Source: Geomonas sp. RF6
Lineage (GTDB): Bacteria > Desulfobacterota > Desulfuromonadia > Geobacterales > Geobacteraceae
Direction: 5' to 3'
Assembly: GCF_021044625.1 (NCBI RefSeq)
Contig: NZ_CP087999.1
Location: forward strand, 265,001 to 329,000
DNA length: 64,000 nt
Shown here: in pieces, positions 1 to 7,823 of the stretch
Layout of the letters: each line of letters begins with the position of its first letter
Position numbering within the stretch: the first letter of the stretch is position 1
Notes under the pieces: model-generated
The model's database searches: none
What the model was told of the DNA's origin: nothing
What the model saw: only the letters and a program-made list of their open reading frames with translations
Translations under genes and position numbers: made by a program

Positions 1-2668
1 TCTCCCCCCCCTCGCCGTTCATGCAGACGATATTCAGCCTCTTCGCCGCCTCTGCATAGATGCGGAAGGGGGTCTCCCCCTGCGACCCGAAACTCATGGC
101 GCAAAAGATGATCGGCAGATCGTGCCCTCCCACCGTCGTGTCCACCTCTTCCGGATCGACGGAAAGCTCCTCCTGGTAGCGGAAGTCGACCAGGTGCCGG
201 ATGGCGGTCGGATGCTCCTCCTCCAGCTTTTGAACGAGCTTTGAGAGATCGGCGTAGTTCTCCTCCATCTTCGCCACCTGCCCGACCATGCGCCAGATGC
301 GGGGGTAGAGCCTGAACTGCTCCGGCAACGGCTGCTTTTCGCGACTCGTGGCGACGACTGTCCTGGAGCGGTTGTCGAGCTCCAGCCGCTCGAGGGTGAG
401 TCCGCCTTCTTCCGAGCCGCAGAAATTGGGGGTCTCGAAGAATTCCACGACCTCGCTGCTAAGCCCGATGGAGGCGAAATATTTGCCGTACCCCCCGATC
501 TCGTGCGTTCCCATGGTGGACATGACCTTCTCCAGCCCCTTGGAGAGGACGCCGGAGAGCTTCGTTACCCCTTTTTCCACGGCCGCCGCCTGCTCCCACA
601 TCAGATAGGGACAGAGGGCGTCGGCCCCCATCCCGAAGGCGAAGACAAGGTCGTGCAGGTTCCTGAGCGCTCCGGAGCGCAGCAGGAGAGAGACGCGGCG
701 GCGCACACTCTCGCCGTCCGGGGTGGTGGCAAATTTCAGCTCCTTGTGCAGGACGGCGACGGCGAGGAAAGGATCGAGGAAATCGGCATTCCTGGTAAAC
801 GCGGCGGCATCGTCGAGAAGAAGAAGGGTGGTCCCCCGCCCCACCGCGAGAAGCGCCTCGGCGGCGAGCCTCTCCAGCGCCTGCGTCACCGTCTCCCCGC
901 GCCCGAGGGTGCAGGAGAGGGTCGCGCTGCGCTTCCCGAAATAGCCGAGAACCCCCTCTAGGGTGACGACACCGGGGGTCGCGATCCCCTCCCCCGCGAC
1001 CGATTTCAGCCGCGCCCCACCCAGAAGAAGGGGAACGGAAAGCTCCAATGCCGGCTGCGTCCCCCCCTGCAGGGCGGGGCGACTGCCGAGGTAGACGCGG
1101 GTGGAGAAGTGCTCGTTTTCACGCTCCCGATCCACCGCGGGGTTCGTGACCACCGCAACCTGTTCCTTGAAGTAGTCGGAGAGGTTCTGGCGCGACAGGG
1201 AGAGTGGCGCCAGAGGACCGTCATAGCCGAGGGAAGCGATCGGATCCTCTCCGCTTGCCGCCATCTCCCGCAGGTTCTGGAGATCATTGGGGCTCCAGGC
1301 AAAGGCGGAGAGGATATTCTCTTCCTGCAGCTTCGCGCTCTTCCCCCACGCCGCCGGCGGGGAGGACGGAGGATCCTCCAAAAGAGAGTTCCACTCCTTC
1401 AGCACCTTCTTCTGCTGCGACAGCTTCGTCCTTCCCGCGAAGCGCTCGAAGACCTCGCGCCGCAGGTCGTGATGCTGAAGGAGCCGCGGCTCTCCAGCGG
1501 GATTGAGGAGGACCCCTACTTTCTCCCCCGGCGCCAGCGGCTTCGGGTCCCCCACTATCTCCTCGTGGGGAACGACGCCGAGCTCGGAGGAGGCGAATAT
1601 CTCCCGGTCCGTCTCACCGACCCACAACGGGCGCAGCCCCATGGCGTCGACGCTGAAGACGCACTCGTCGCGGTGACGGGCGATGATGGCGGCGGGCCCC
1701 TGGGCGCTGGCAGCGAGGAAGCGGCGAAACCAGCGGTACATGGAGGAAAGCTCCTCCGGCATCCGGTCCATCACGCTGAAGATCGGCGGGAAGACCATCT
1801 CCATCGCCTCGAAAAGGGTGAATTCGCGGCTGCAGATCAGCCCCTCCAGGGTGCGGTTCAGGTCCTGCGAGTCGCTCCCCCCTTGAGGGAGCACGATCCC
1901 CAGCATGCGCGCCTCTTCCCGCACACGCGCGATGGTGTTTATCTCGCCGTTGTGCCCGAGGAGGGAGAAGGGCTGGGCGCGCAGGACGGTCGGAAGGGTA
2001 TTGGTGGAGTAGCGGCTGTGGCCGATGGTGACGGCGGACTGGAACTCCCGCCTTTTGAGCTCCGGGTAATAGCGCGGCAGAATCTCCGGCGCGCCGTGGA
2101 CCTTGTAGGCGGCAACCCGTGTGGAGAGGGAGACGACGTGGACCTGGAACTCCTTTTCGATATCGAGTTGCAGGGAAAAGAGCATCTGGTCCGCGCGCTC
2201 CGGCTCGCCGCACAGGAGGGCGACCTGCCAAAAGAGCGGCTCGCTCCTCCTCGCGGCGCTGGCAAGGACCTCGCTGCGGACTGGAGCGGGACGCTGGGCA
2301 AGGACGGAAAAGCCTGCTTGAGCCATCCGCTCCAGGATGAGGTCCTGCAGGTCGGGACGCACGGCAAGTGCCGGACGCTCCAGGAGGAAGTGGCCGAGGG
2401 CGAACCCGGAGGAGTCGGCAAGTTCCGCCGCGTATCCTTCACCGGCGAGGATCTCCCGCCAGATGAGGCGCGGGATATCGACGAGGATGCCGCAGCCGTC
2501 GCCCTCGCCATTAATCTCCCCCGCGCGGTGCCCCATCTTTATCAGCGCATCTATGGTGTGCTGCACGTTCCCATGGCTCGGGCGGCCGGATTTATTCACA
2601 TAACAGATAATAGCGCAGGCGTCGCGCTCACTCGGTACCATTCCGGATGGATCGTCCACTCTTTTCAT
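1..2668 (-). CDS. gltB: Glutamate synthase (GOGAT) large subunit, C-terminus cut off by window start
   Basis: The frame is open for 889 codons and runs off the left edge, so only the N-terminal part is present. The ATG at 2668 follows a GGAG ribosome site. A class II glutamine amidotransferase domain begins at Cys18 (DACAIICYVNKSGRPSH, probably the nucleophile after propeptide removal). The central GOGAT domain is recognisable near residue 480 (SLGYDGPLAPL) and 505 (VVTNPAVD). The FMN synthase domain starts near residue 715 (MSTMGTHEIGGYGK) and is cut just after FGSQGETPFRIYAEAAKRLN at about residue 860. The family transfers glutamine amide nitrogen to 2-oxoglutarate in the cytoplasm; usual length is about 1,500 residues, so roughly 40% is missing. 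Co-substrate (NADPH or ferredoxin) cannot be told from this part. Confidence 0.93.
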   Translation of the reverse strand, partial: MKRVDDPSGMVPSERDACAIICYVNKSGRPSHGNVQHTIDALIKMGHRAGEINGEGDGCGILVDIPRLIWREILAGEGYAAELADSSGFALGHFLLERPALAVRPDLQDLILERMAQAGFSVLAQRPAPVRSEVLASAARRSEPLFWQVALLCGEPERADQMLFSLQLDIEKEFQVHVVSLSTRVAAYKVHGAPEILPRYYPELKRREFQSAVTIGHSRYSTNTLPTVLRAQPFSLLGHNGEINTIARVREEARMLGIVLPQGGSDSQDLNRTLEGLICSREFTLFEAMEMVFPPIFSVMDRMPEELSSMYRWFRRFLAASAQGPAAIIARHRDECVFSVDAMGLRPLWVGETDREIFASSELGVVPHEEIVGDPKPLAPGEKVGVLLNPAGEPRLLQHHDLRREVFERFAGRTKLSQQKKVLKEWNSLLEDPPSSPPAAWGKSAKLQEENILSAFAWSPNDLQNLREMAASGEDPIASLGYDGPLAPLSLSRQNLSDYFKEQVAVVTNPAVDRERENEHFSTRVYLGSRPALQGGTQPALELSVPLLLGGARLKSVAGEGIATPGVVTLEGVLGYFGKRSATLSCTLGRGETVTQALERLAAEALLAVGRGTTLLLLDDAAAFTRNADFLDPFLAVAVLHKELKFATTPDGESVRRRVSLLLRSGALRNLHDLVFAFGMGADALCPYLMWEQAAAVEKGVTKLSGVLSKGLEKVMSTMGTHEIGGYGKYFASIGLSSEVVEFFETPNFCGSEEGGLTLERLELDNRSRTVVATSREKQPLPEQFRLYPRIWRMVGQVAKMEENYADLSKLVQKLEEEHPTAIRHLVDFRYQEELSVDPEEVDTTVGGHDLPIIFCAMSFGSQGETPFRIYAEAAKRLNIVCMNGEGGE

Positions 2669-3063
2669 TTCAGCTCCTGCAATAAAGAGAGATAACAGTG
2701 GGTGAAGCAGATATTTTACTCTTAAAGGTCTGATGCCAGCTGCCGATACAGTACAAATGCGCTCATTCAACGCATAGGTAGGGTGGCTATGACAGGCGAC
2801 ATGCTGCATTATACTCAGGAGAGGAAAATCTTTCTGCAATGCAGAGGAGTTATAACAAAGCCGGCACCGAAATCAAGGCATCAGCAGGGAAAACGCGGTT
2901 CCCCCCCAGGACCTGGTGACACGGCGGCCTTTCCCGGTACAGTGGCGGCCAAAAATAAAGAGGATATAATGAAGGCACCAACTCCACTCCCGGTATCTGC
3001 TGGCCACTATTTAAGCACAACCTCCCATGGCTATCTAACGACACTCCGCAAAGGATCGACACC
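2669..3063. other. Divergent intergenic region
   Basis: This 395-base gap separates gltB (-) from the DUF2844 gene (+). A perfect TATAAT at 2965-2970 lies 94 bases before the DUF2844 start and may be its -10 element, but no good -35 box sits at the expected distance. I see no riboswitch fold that I can name and no believable gene; an open frame at 2783-3067 has no ribosome site and no recognisable content. Confidence 0.5.
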
Positions 3064-3534
3064 ATGACACGAAGGCTTCCCTCACTTGTTACCACAGTGG
3101 CCCTTGCAGCGAGTGTGCTGGGGCTCCCCCAGCAGGCGACGGCCACCCTCGGTGAACCGGCAACGTCTGTCGCAGCGGACCGGAAGGCGCTCGGTGCAGT
3201 GCAGCGCGCCACCACCATCCAGAAGAATTACACCGTCCAGGAAGTCGTCTCTCCCTCAACGACGGTTCGTGAGTTCGTCAACGCTTCCGGGGTCGTCTTC
3301 GCCGTCGCCTGGAAGGGGCTCGTGCCCCCCGATCTCACCACCCTGCTCGGGAAGTTCGCGCCGGAGTACCAGGACGCGGCGGGGAAGACCCCGCGGGTGC
3401 CGGGGCGCAAGCGGATGCAGGTAAACACGGACCGGATCGTCGTTCAAAAATGGGGCCACATGCGGGCCCTGCAGGGGCGGGCGTATGTCCCCGCACTACT
3501 GCCTTCTGGGGTGACCATCGATGAGATCCAATAA
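3064..3534 (+). CDS. DUF2844 family secreted protein
   Basis: A 156-residue protein starting at an ATG with AAGGA eight bases upstream. Residues 1-28 form a Sec signal peptide (MTRR, hydrophobic TTVALAASVLGL, then ATA before TLGEP), so the product is probably periplasmic or secreted. The mature start LGEPATSVAADRKAL and the central REFVNASGVVFAVAWKG are the features by which I recognise DUF2844. Function is unknown for the family. The gene overlaps the DUF3443 lipoprotein gene by 14 bases, so the two are translationally coupled; from general knowledge these families often occur side by side. No catalytic motif is visible. A role as partner, inhibitor or substrate of the DUF3443 protein is inference only. 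Confidence 0.8.
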   Translation: MTRRLPSLVTTVALAASVLGLPQQATATLGEPATSVAADRKALGAVQRATTIQKNYTVQEVVSPSTTVREFVNASGVVFAVAWKGLVPPDLTTLLGKFAPEYQDAAGKTPRVPGRKRMQVNTDRIVVQKWGHMRALQGRAYVPALLPSGVTIDEIQ

Positions 3535-4750
3535 ACTGCGTACAGCCCTTTTCCTCGTCGTGCTTCTGGCAGGCTGCGGCGGTGGCGGCGGTGGCGACAA
3601 TAACAACAACAATCCGCCTCCGCCCCCTACAGGGTCGAACGAGCTGACCGTCACCGTGAACGGCGCGCTTGCCGACCCCGCCACCTCCTCGGGGTACATC
3701 AACAAGCCCGCGGTGAGCGTGACGATTTGCGAGCCGGGGAGCACCACGAACTGCCAGACGATCAACGACATCCTCCTCGACACCGGCAGCTACGGCCTGC
3801 GCATCTTCAGCAGCGCCATAACGGTGCCGCTGACCCAGGTCCCAGTCGGCCCGGCGACCCTCGGCGAATGCATCCACTTTGCTGACGGAACGACCAGTTG
3901 GGGACCGGTGAAGATTGCCAATGTCATTCTGGGTGGTGAGCCCGCAGTGCAGGTTCCGATCCAGGTGCTCGACACCTCCTTCTTCCCCCAGGCGATCACC
4001 GGACCGGGCAGCGTGTGCGGCACACCCGATGCTTCCCCCGCGGCTGCCGGATTCCACGGCATCCTCGGCGTCGGTGTCTTCGCGCAGGACTGCGGGCCCG
4101 GCTGCGTCAGCAGCAATGCAAACCGCGTCTACTTCGCCTGCAGCGACAGCAACTGCACCGGAACCAGCGTTCCCCTGGCGGCGCAGGTACAGAACCCGGT
4201 TTCTGCGCTCCCGCAGGACAACAACGGGGTCCTGATCCAGCTTCCCGCGGTGCCGACGACCGGCGCCCCCCTTGTCAACGGGAGAGTCCTCCTCGGCATA
4301 GGTACTCGCCCCAACAACACCCCGGGCACGGTGACGACCTTCTCCGTGGCCACCACGGGGAACTTCCCGACCTTCTTCACCACCTTGAACGGCACGACCT
4401 ACAACAGCTTCCTCGATACCGGCTCCAACGGCATCTTCATCCCCGCCAGCGCCAACCTGCTGCCGGTGTGCGCCTCGCCGTTCGACGCGTGGTATTGCCC
4501 GCCTGACACCACCACCATCAACGTCACCAACAGGGCGGCCACAGGATCGGTCAGCGCCCCGTTGAGCTTCCAGATCGGCAATTTCCAGTCCCTCATCAAC
4601 ACGGGGAACAACGTCTTCAACGACATCGGCGGCCCGAGTCCCGGCTCCGAGATCGACTTCGGGCTCCCCTTCTTCCTGGGGCGCGATGTCTTTATCGGAT
4701 ACGAAGGACGCAGCTCGACACTCGGGACAGGGCCATACTGGGCCTTTTGA
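3521..4750 (+). CDS. DUF3443 lipoprotein with duplicated pepsin-like DTGS motifs
   Basis: A 409-residue protein. Residues 1-18 are a lipoprotein signal peptide with lipobox LLAGC (Cys19), followed by a Gly/Asn/Pro-rich linker (20-38) that would hold the body away from the membrane. Two aspartic-protease-like motifs are visible: LLDTGSYGLRIF (Asp87) and FLDTGSNGIFIP (Asp299). HGILGVG at 179-185 resembles the segment after the flap in pepsins, and LPFFLGRDVFIGYEG at 382-396 the C-terminal strand. Ten or more cysteines could form disulfides. The family is DUF3443, officially of unknown function; a bilobal pepsin-type fold is my inference from the two motifs about 212 residues apart. The start overlaps the upstream DUF2844 gene and a terminator follows, so this is a two-gene operon. 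Confidence 0.8.
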   Translation: MRSNKLRTALFLVVLLAGCGGGGGGDNNNNNPPPPPTGSNELTVTVNGALADPATSSGYINKPAVSVTICEPGSTTNCQTINDILLDTGSYGLRIFSSAITVPLTQVPVGPATLGECIHFADGTTSWGPVKIANVILGGEPAVQVPIQVLDTSFFPQAITGPGSVCGTPDASPAAAGFHGILGVGVFAQDCGPGCVSSNANRVYFACSDSNCTGTSVPLAAQVQNPVSALPQDNNGVLIQLPAVPTTGAPLVNGRVLLGIGTRPNNTPGTVTTFSVATTGNFPTFFTTLNGTTYNSFLDTGSNGIFIPASANLLPVCASPFDAWYCPPDTTTINVTNRAATGSVSAPLSFQIGNFQSLINTGNNVFNDIGGPSPGSEIDFGLPFFLGRDVFIGYEGRSSTLGTGPYWAF

Positions 4751-4761
4751 TCGTGCCAACG

Positions 4762-4790
4762 AAAAAGCCCGCGGAAGCGGGCTTTTTTTT
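4762..4790 (+). terminator. Intrinsic terminator after the DUF2844/DUF3443 operon
   Basis: An 11-base-pair stem (AAAAAGCCCGC / GCGGGCTTTTT) with a GGAA loop is followed by a run of eight T, 12 bases after the DUF3443 stop codon. Confidence 0.9.
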
Positions 4791-4845
4791 GAAGGTTCTT
4801 CTGGGAATTCCGGGGAAGGCGCTACAAAGAATCCAGGTGCCCGCA

Positions 4846-4942
4846 CGCTGGAGCGTAGGCATCTTGCCTGCGATGGCGGCGCAGCCGCCACAGACCGCGC
4901 GGCTGGCGCCGCGGTACAGGCTGGGAAGCCTGTGCTCCAGCG
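4846..4942. repeat. Imperfect palindromic intergenic repeat
   Basis: CGCTGGAGC at 4846-4854 is matched by its reverse complement GCTCCAGCG at 4934-4942, with further inner pairing (AGGC/GCCT pairs). The element is GC-rich, non-coding and lies between convergent genes. It resembles a dispersed intergenic repeat, but no second copy was found in this window. Confidence 0.5.
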
Positions 4943-5058
4943 CGGCGCCACTAACGTCCCTCACGTCAACGGAAGCAAGTGCGCTGAATTGAAGCCAATG
5001 GTGGAGCGTCGACAGAAAAGGCAGGAATTCCCCGGAACTGTCACCTGCGGGGTTGCTG

Positions 5059-5211
5059 TTACCGGATTCCCTTGAGAAAGACGAAGGCAATCAGGAGAAA
5101 GGGGAAGGACGAGAAGGCGGCCTCCAGGTTGCCGGCGAACAGCTGCCAGGTACCGAAGGTGAGAATGGAGAGAACGAAGAGGATCATGAAGTAGGCAGCC
5201 GATTTTTTCAT
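5059..5211 (-). CDS. Small two-helix membrane protein (50 aa)
   Basis: An ATG at 5211 opens a 50-codon frame ending in TAA at 5059-5061. The product begins MKKSAAYFMILFVLS and has two hydrophobic stretches (about residues 6-22 and 33-46) separated by a short FAGNLEAAFSS loop, ending in LKGIR. This is a plausible inner-membrane hairpin with a basic N-terminus. The ribosome site is weak (a GGAG lies 18 bases upstream), which lowers confidence. I do not recognise a named family. It stands alone between the DUF3443 operon (convergent) and the iron locus (divergent). Confidence 0.55.
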   Translation of the reverse strand: MKKSAAYFMILFVLSILTFGTWQLFAGNLEAAFSSFPFLLIAFVFLKGIR

Positions 5212-5550
5212 GACAAGGATACTACTGGCTCCGCCCCCCCCTGTCCAGACTTTTTACCATCCGGCCCGGCGCCGGCCACTGCATCGTGCCGCCTGTTGCA
5301 CGAGTCTTCGCGGCTCGTCAAAAGAGCCTCAAGATGAAATCACTTTTGCCGAATAATGACACGACTTCCCCTCCTTACAATGGCGCCTCCAGGGCGCTCC
5401 ATATGTGCCGCGAAGGGAACAGGAAAAGAATTTTCTTGACAATGGTTTTCATTTTCCGTACAAGCGAAAAACATTTTCAATTTCATCGGACGCACCGGAC
5501 AGCGAAAGGTCGTTCAGCAACAGCATTGATGGACCAGGAGGGTTGAAAAG
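5212..5550. other. Regulatory region of the iron locus
   Basis: This 339-base gap lies between the small membrane protein (-) and the porin (+). Its right part holds the promoter and tandem Fur-box candidates described separately. The stretch 5221-5430 shows nothing I can identify. Confidence 0.5.
5436..5464 (+). promoter_or_regulatory. Promoter with embedded Fur box, upstream of the porin
   Basis: A consensus -35 TTGACA (5436-5441) is followed 17 bases later by TACAAG (5459-5464). The 19-mer at 5438-5456 (GACAATGGTTTTCATTTTC) matches the classical Fur box GATAATGATAATCATTATC at 14 of 19 positions by my count and lies across the spacer, where bound Fur would block RNA polymerase. A weaker match (12/19) follows at 5466-5484, suggesting tandem binding. 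The downstream genes are for ferrous iron uptake, which supports the assignment. Confidence 0.65.
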
Positions 5551-7161
5551 ATGCAGAAGTTTCGGACCATGGCGTTATCCCTCATCCTCGCCGCTTTTCT
5601 CAGCGGTGCAGCCTTCGCCCAGGGGGACAGCAGCGAAATTCCGGCGCAGGTGTCCAAAGAGCATTGGGCGTGCAAAGAACTGACGGAGCTTTCCGCCAAA
5701 TACGGCGCGCCGGCCTCCCTCCCCCAGAAGGAGGTTCTGGAGAAGAAGGAGCTCGCCTCTCAACTCCTCTCCCTCATGGACAAGGTGCTGGAGAAGTGCG
5801 AGAAGGAAGGGCCCGAGGCGGTCCCGGCGCATGATCTGGAACAGCTCGCCGCCCTGCACCAGGCACTCCAGGGGGAGCTCGCCCAGTATGAGGGGTACGA
5901 GGTCCGCCGCGAGGCGATCGAGAAGATGCTGGCGAAGCCCGAGACGCCGGAATTTCTGTACAAGGCGGGGGTGAACGGCTTCCTGCGCGGCGAGGGTGTG
6001 CGCAACTTCCACCTCCCGGACTTCAGCTACACCCCCGACCACGGGGAGGGGCGCTTCCTGTACAGGGTGAAACCGTACCTCTACTGGCATCCGACCGACT
6101 GGCTGGACATCCACGCCGAAGGGCAGGGGTACGGCTACCGCGGCGGGAGCCACCAGGAATACAACAAGTTCTCCCTATACCAGGGGTTCGTGCAGGCGCG
6201 GATTCCGGGAAGTGATGTGGTGACCCTCAAGGGAGGGCGCCAGGAATTCGAGTACGGCAGCGCCTTCATCCTCGGTCCGGAAGCGTTCTACGACGGCCTC
6301 TCCTTCGACTCCGTCCTCCTTCGGGTGAAGCCGGTCGAGCCTCTTACCGTCGACGTCCTCGCAGGAAGCTACGCCACCCCCTTTTCCAACGGCATCGAAG
6401 GAAACCTCGCCGGCGCCTACGCCACCTGGGCCTTCTCCGAAAACAACACGCTGGAAGCCTACGCCTTCCGCGACTCCGGGTCCGACGATCACCATGGCGG
6501 CGAATACCGCGCCACCTGGGGACTCAGGGGCACCGCCAGGGTAGGGAACGTGGCACTGGAAGTCGAACCGGTATACCAGTCCGGGAAGACCTTCAACAGC
6601 GTACGGGAAGCCAACGACCGCATCGAGGCGTACGGCGGCCACGTCGACCTCTCCAGCGAGGGGAACATCGGCGGCTACAACAACAAGTTCTTTGGCAGCT
6701 TCGCCTACGGCTCCGGCAGCAGCGAGGCAGCGAACGGCGTCTCCGGCAGGCGCGAGTTCGTAAACCAGAATACCGACAGCTCCCTCACCGGCGACATGAA
6801 CGTCATCGGCGATCTCTCCGGCATCGACGTCGGCGACCACCACGCCAGCGGGGTACAGATCTACACGCTCGGCTGGGGTATCGACCTCACCAAGGACCTC
6901 AACTTCTCCGCCACCGGGCGCTACTTCCGCGCCAACAAGGTCGAGGAGGGTTTCAGCAAGAACCTCGGCCTGGAGACCGACTTCACCGTCACCTACAACG
7001 TAAGCGATGCTCTTTCCTTCATTCTCGGCTACGACCGCTTCTTCACCGGCAACTTCTTCCGGAACGCCACCGGCAGCGGTGACGACATCGACTACACCTA
7101 CCTGATGCTGCAGTTCGACATCTCCAAGAGCAAGCCGAAAGCTAAAGCCCGCAAGGGGTAA
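5551..7161 (+). CDS. Outer-membrane porin with N-terminal SLH-like domain, iron-locus associated
   Basis: A 536-residue protein with ribosome site AGGAGGG upstream. Residues 1-23 are a signal peptide ending AFAQ. Residues 30-60 (VSKEHWACKELTELSAKYG) resemble one S-layer-homology repeat, followed by a helical Lys/Glu-rich segment to about 150. From residue 160 onward the protein alternates aromatic and polar residues in beta-strand style and ends LMLQFDIS plus a short basic tail, as in porin or alginate-export-type barrels. The order SLH-helix-barrel is that of iron-uptake porins described in cyanobacteria. It precedes feoA-feoA-feoB and has a Fur box in its promoter, so I infer a channel for iron passage across the outer membrane. 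Substrate specificity is not proved. Confidence 0.75.
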   Translation: MQKFRTMALSLILAAFLSGAAFAQGDSSEIPAQVSKEHWACKELTELSAKYGAPASLPQKEVLEKKELASQLLSLMDKVLEKCEKEGPEAVPAHDLEQLAALHQALQGELAQYEGYEVRREAIEKMLAKPETPEFLYKAGVNGFLRGEGVRNFHLPDFSYTPDHGEGRFLYRVKPYLYWHPTDWLDIHAEGQGYGYRGGSHQEYNKFSLYQGFVQARIPGSDVVTLKGGRQEFEYGSAFILGPEAFYDGLSFDSVLLRVKPVEPLTVDVLAGSYATPFSNGIEGNLAGAYATWAFSENNTLEAYAFRDSGSDDHHGGEYRATWGLRGTARVGNVALEVEPVYQSGKTFNSVREANDRIEAYGGHVDLSSEGNIGGYNNKFFGSFAYGSGSSEAANGVSGRREFVNQNTDSSLTGDMNVIGDLSGIDVGDHHASGVQIYTLGWGIDLTKDLNFSATGRYFRANKVEEGFSKNLGLETDFTVTYNVSDALSFILGYDRFFTGNFFRNATGSGDDIDYTYLMLQFDISKSKPKAKARKG

Positions 7162-7183
7162 CCCTCCCAACGACAGACAACGA

Positions 7184-7212
7184 TCCTGTTCCGGGGTGAA
7201 CCTGGAACAGGA
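7184..7212 (+). other. Hairpin between porin and feoA
   Basis: TCCTGTTCC (7184-7192) pairs perfectly with GGAACAGGA (7204-7212). No T run follows, so it is not a standard terminator. It may be a partial terminator, an RNA processing or stability element, or a rho-dependent end that separates expression of porin and feo genes. Confidence 0.5.
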
Positions 7213-7293
7213 CCATTCAGCGACGGCCGCCCTTCCATCTCAAGCTCTTTCCTGGGGGGCTGGCCGAACAAGATATAAACGCGGCAGCGTATT

Positions 7294-7312
7294 GAAAAAG
7301 ACATTCATCATC
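7294..7312 (+). promoter_or_regulatory. Second Fur-box candidate, upstream of feoA
   Basis: GAAAAAGACATTCATCATC matches the 19-base Fur consensus at 14 positions by my count. It ends five bases before the AAGGAG ribosome site of feoA. A TATAAA at 7274-7279 could be the -10 of an internal promoter, though no clear -35 is present. Repression of feoAAB independently of the porin is the inferred role. Confidence 0.5.
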
Positions 7313-7329
7313 ACAGAAGGAGAGACCGC

Positions 7330-7596
7330 ATGATGCCCCTGGGATTGTTAAGCGCCGGCGAAACCGGAGAGATTGCCGCAGTGAAGGTGCAGGCGGGCGC
7401 CGCTCCCGCCGGTTGCTGCGAATCGCGTGAGAAGTGCGACTGCCGGATCGAGGACATGGGCCTCAGGGTCGGCAAGCGGGTGGAGATGCTCAACAACGGC
7501 GGCGGCGGTGCGGTCCTCCTGCGGGTGGACGAAGCGAGGATCGCCGTCGATCGGAGCCTCGCCATGAAGATTTTCGTCAAGGAGGTAAGACAGTGA
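7330..7596 (+). CDS. feoA: FeoA-family SH3 protein with Cys-cluster insertion
   Basis: An 88-residue FeoA-like protein; AAGGAG lies six bases before the ATG. FeoA proteins are small cytoplasmic SH3-like partners of FeoB. The usual core is visible (LGLLSAGETGEIAAVKV at 4-20; DMGLRVGKRVEML at 42-54). Between them sits an insertion with four cysteines (Cys29, Cys30, Cys36, Cys38; CCESREKCDC) that ordinary FeoA lacks. It could bind a metal or Fe-S cluster and so sense iron or redox state, which is inference. The stop overlaps the GTG start of the next feoA by four bases (GTGA). Confidence 0.85.
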   Translation: MMPLGLLSAGETGEIAAVKVQAGAAPAGCCESREKCDCRIEDMGLRVGKRVEMLNNGGGGAVLLRVDEARIAVDRSLAMKIFVKEVRQ

Positions 7597-7823
7597 GCAA
7601 TCTCGCAAAGATAAAGCCGGGGGAGAAGGGAAAGATCACCGCCATCGGAGCGATTGGGCCCCTGAAGCGGAGGCTTATGGATATGGGGGTTCTCGTGGGG
7701 GAAGAGGTGAGCGTCATCAAGGTGGCGCCTCTGGGTGACCCGATCGAGGTGAGCATCAAGGGGTACCGCCTCTCGCTCAGGAAGAAAGAGGCTGAAGGGA
7801 TCGCTGTGGAGATGGTGAAATGA
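7593..7823 (+). CDS. feoA: FeoA-family SH3 protein (second copy)
   Basis: A 76-residue protein beginning at the GTG at 7593, chosen because GGAGG lies at 7581-7585 and the codon overlaps the upstream stop. The sequence SNLAKIKPGEKGKITAIGAIGPLKRRLMDMG followed by VLVGEEVSVIKVAPLGDP is a typical complete FeoA domain, without the Cys insertion of its neighbour. It ends with an ATGA overlap with feoB, so stoichiometric translation is likely. Two FeoA proteins before one FeoB is a recurrent arrangement; they may form a hetero-complex at the FeoB G domain. Confidence 0.9.
   Translation: MSNLAKIKPGEKGKITAIGAIGPLKRRLMDMGVLVGEEVSVIKVAPLGDPIEVSIKGYRLSLRKKEAEGIAVEMVK

Noticed and set aside
1109-2695. 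A 528-codon plus-strand frame
   Set aside because: It lies antisense to gltB, whose minus-strand translation gives clear glutamate synthase motifs.
2669-3063. A GEMM (cyclic dinucleotide) riboswitch, common in Geobacter leaders
   Set aside because: I looked for the conserved GCAAAGCC and GGGTTACCG-type blocks on both strands and did not find them in this gap or in the other long leaders.
2783-3067. A 94-codon gene before the DUF2844 gene
   Set aside because: No ribosome site, no family likeness, and it runs into the start of a well-supported gene.
3335-4951. A 538-codon minus-strand frame
   Set aside because: Antisense to the DUF2844/DUF3443 pair and running through the terminator; no ribosome site or recognisable domain.
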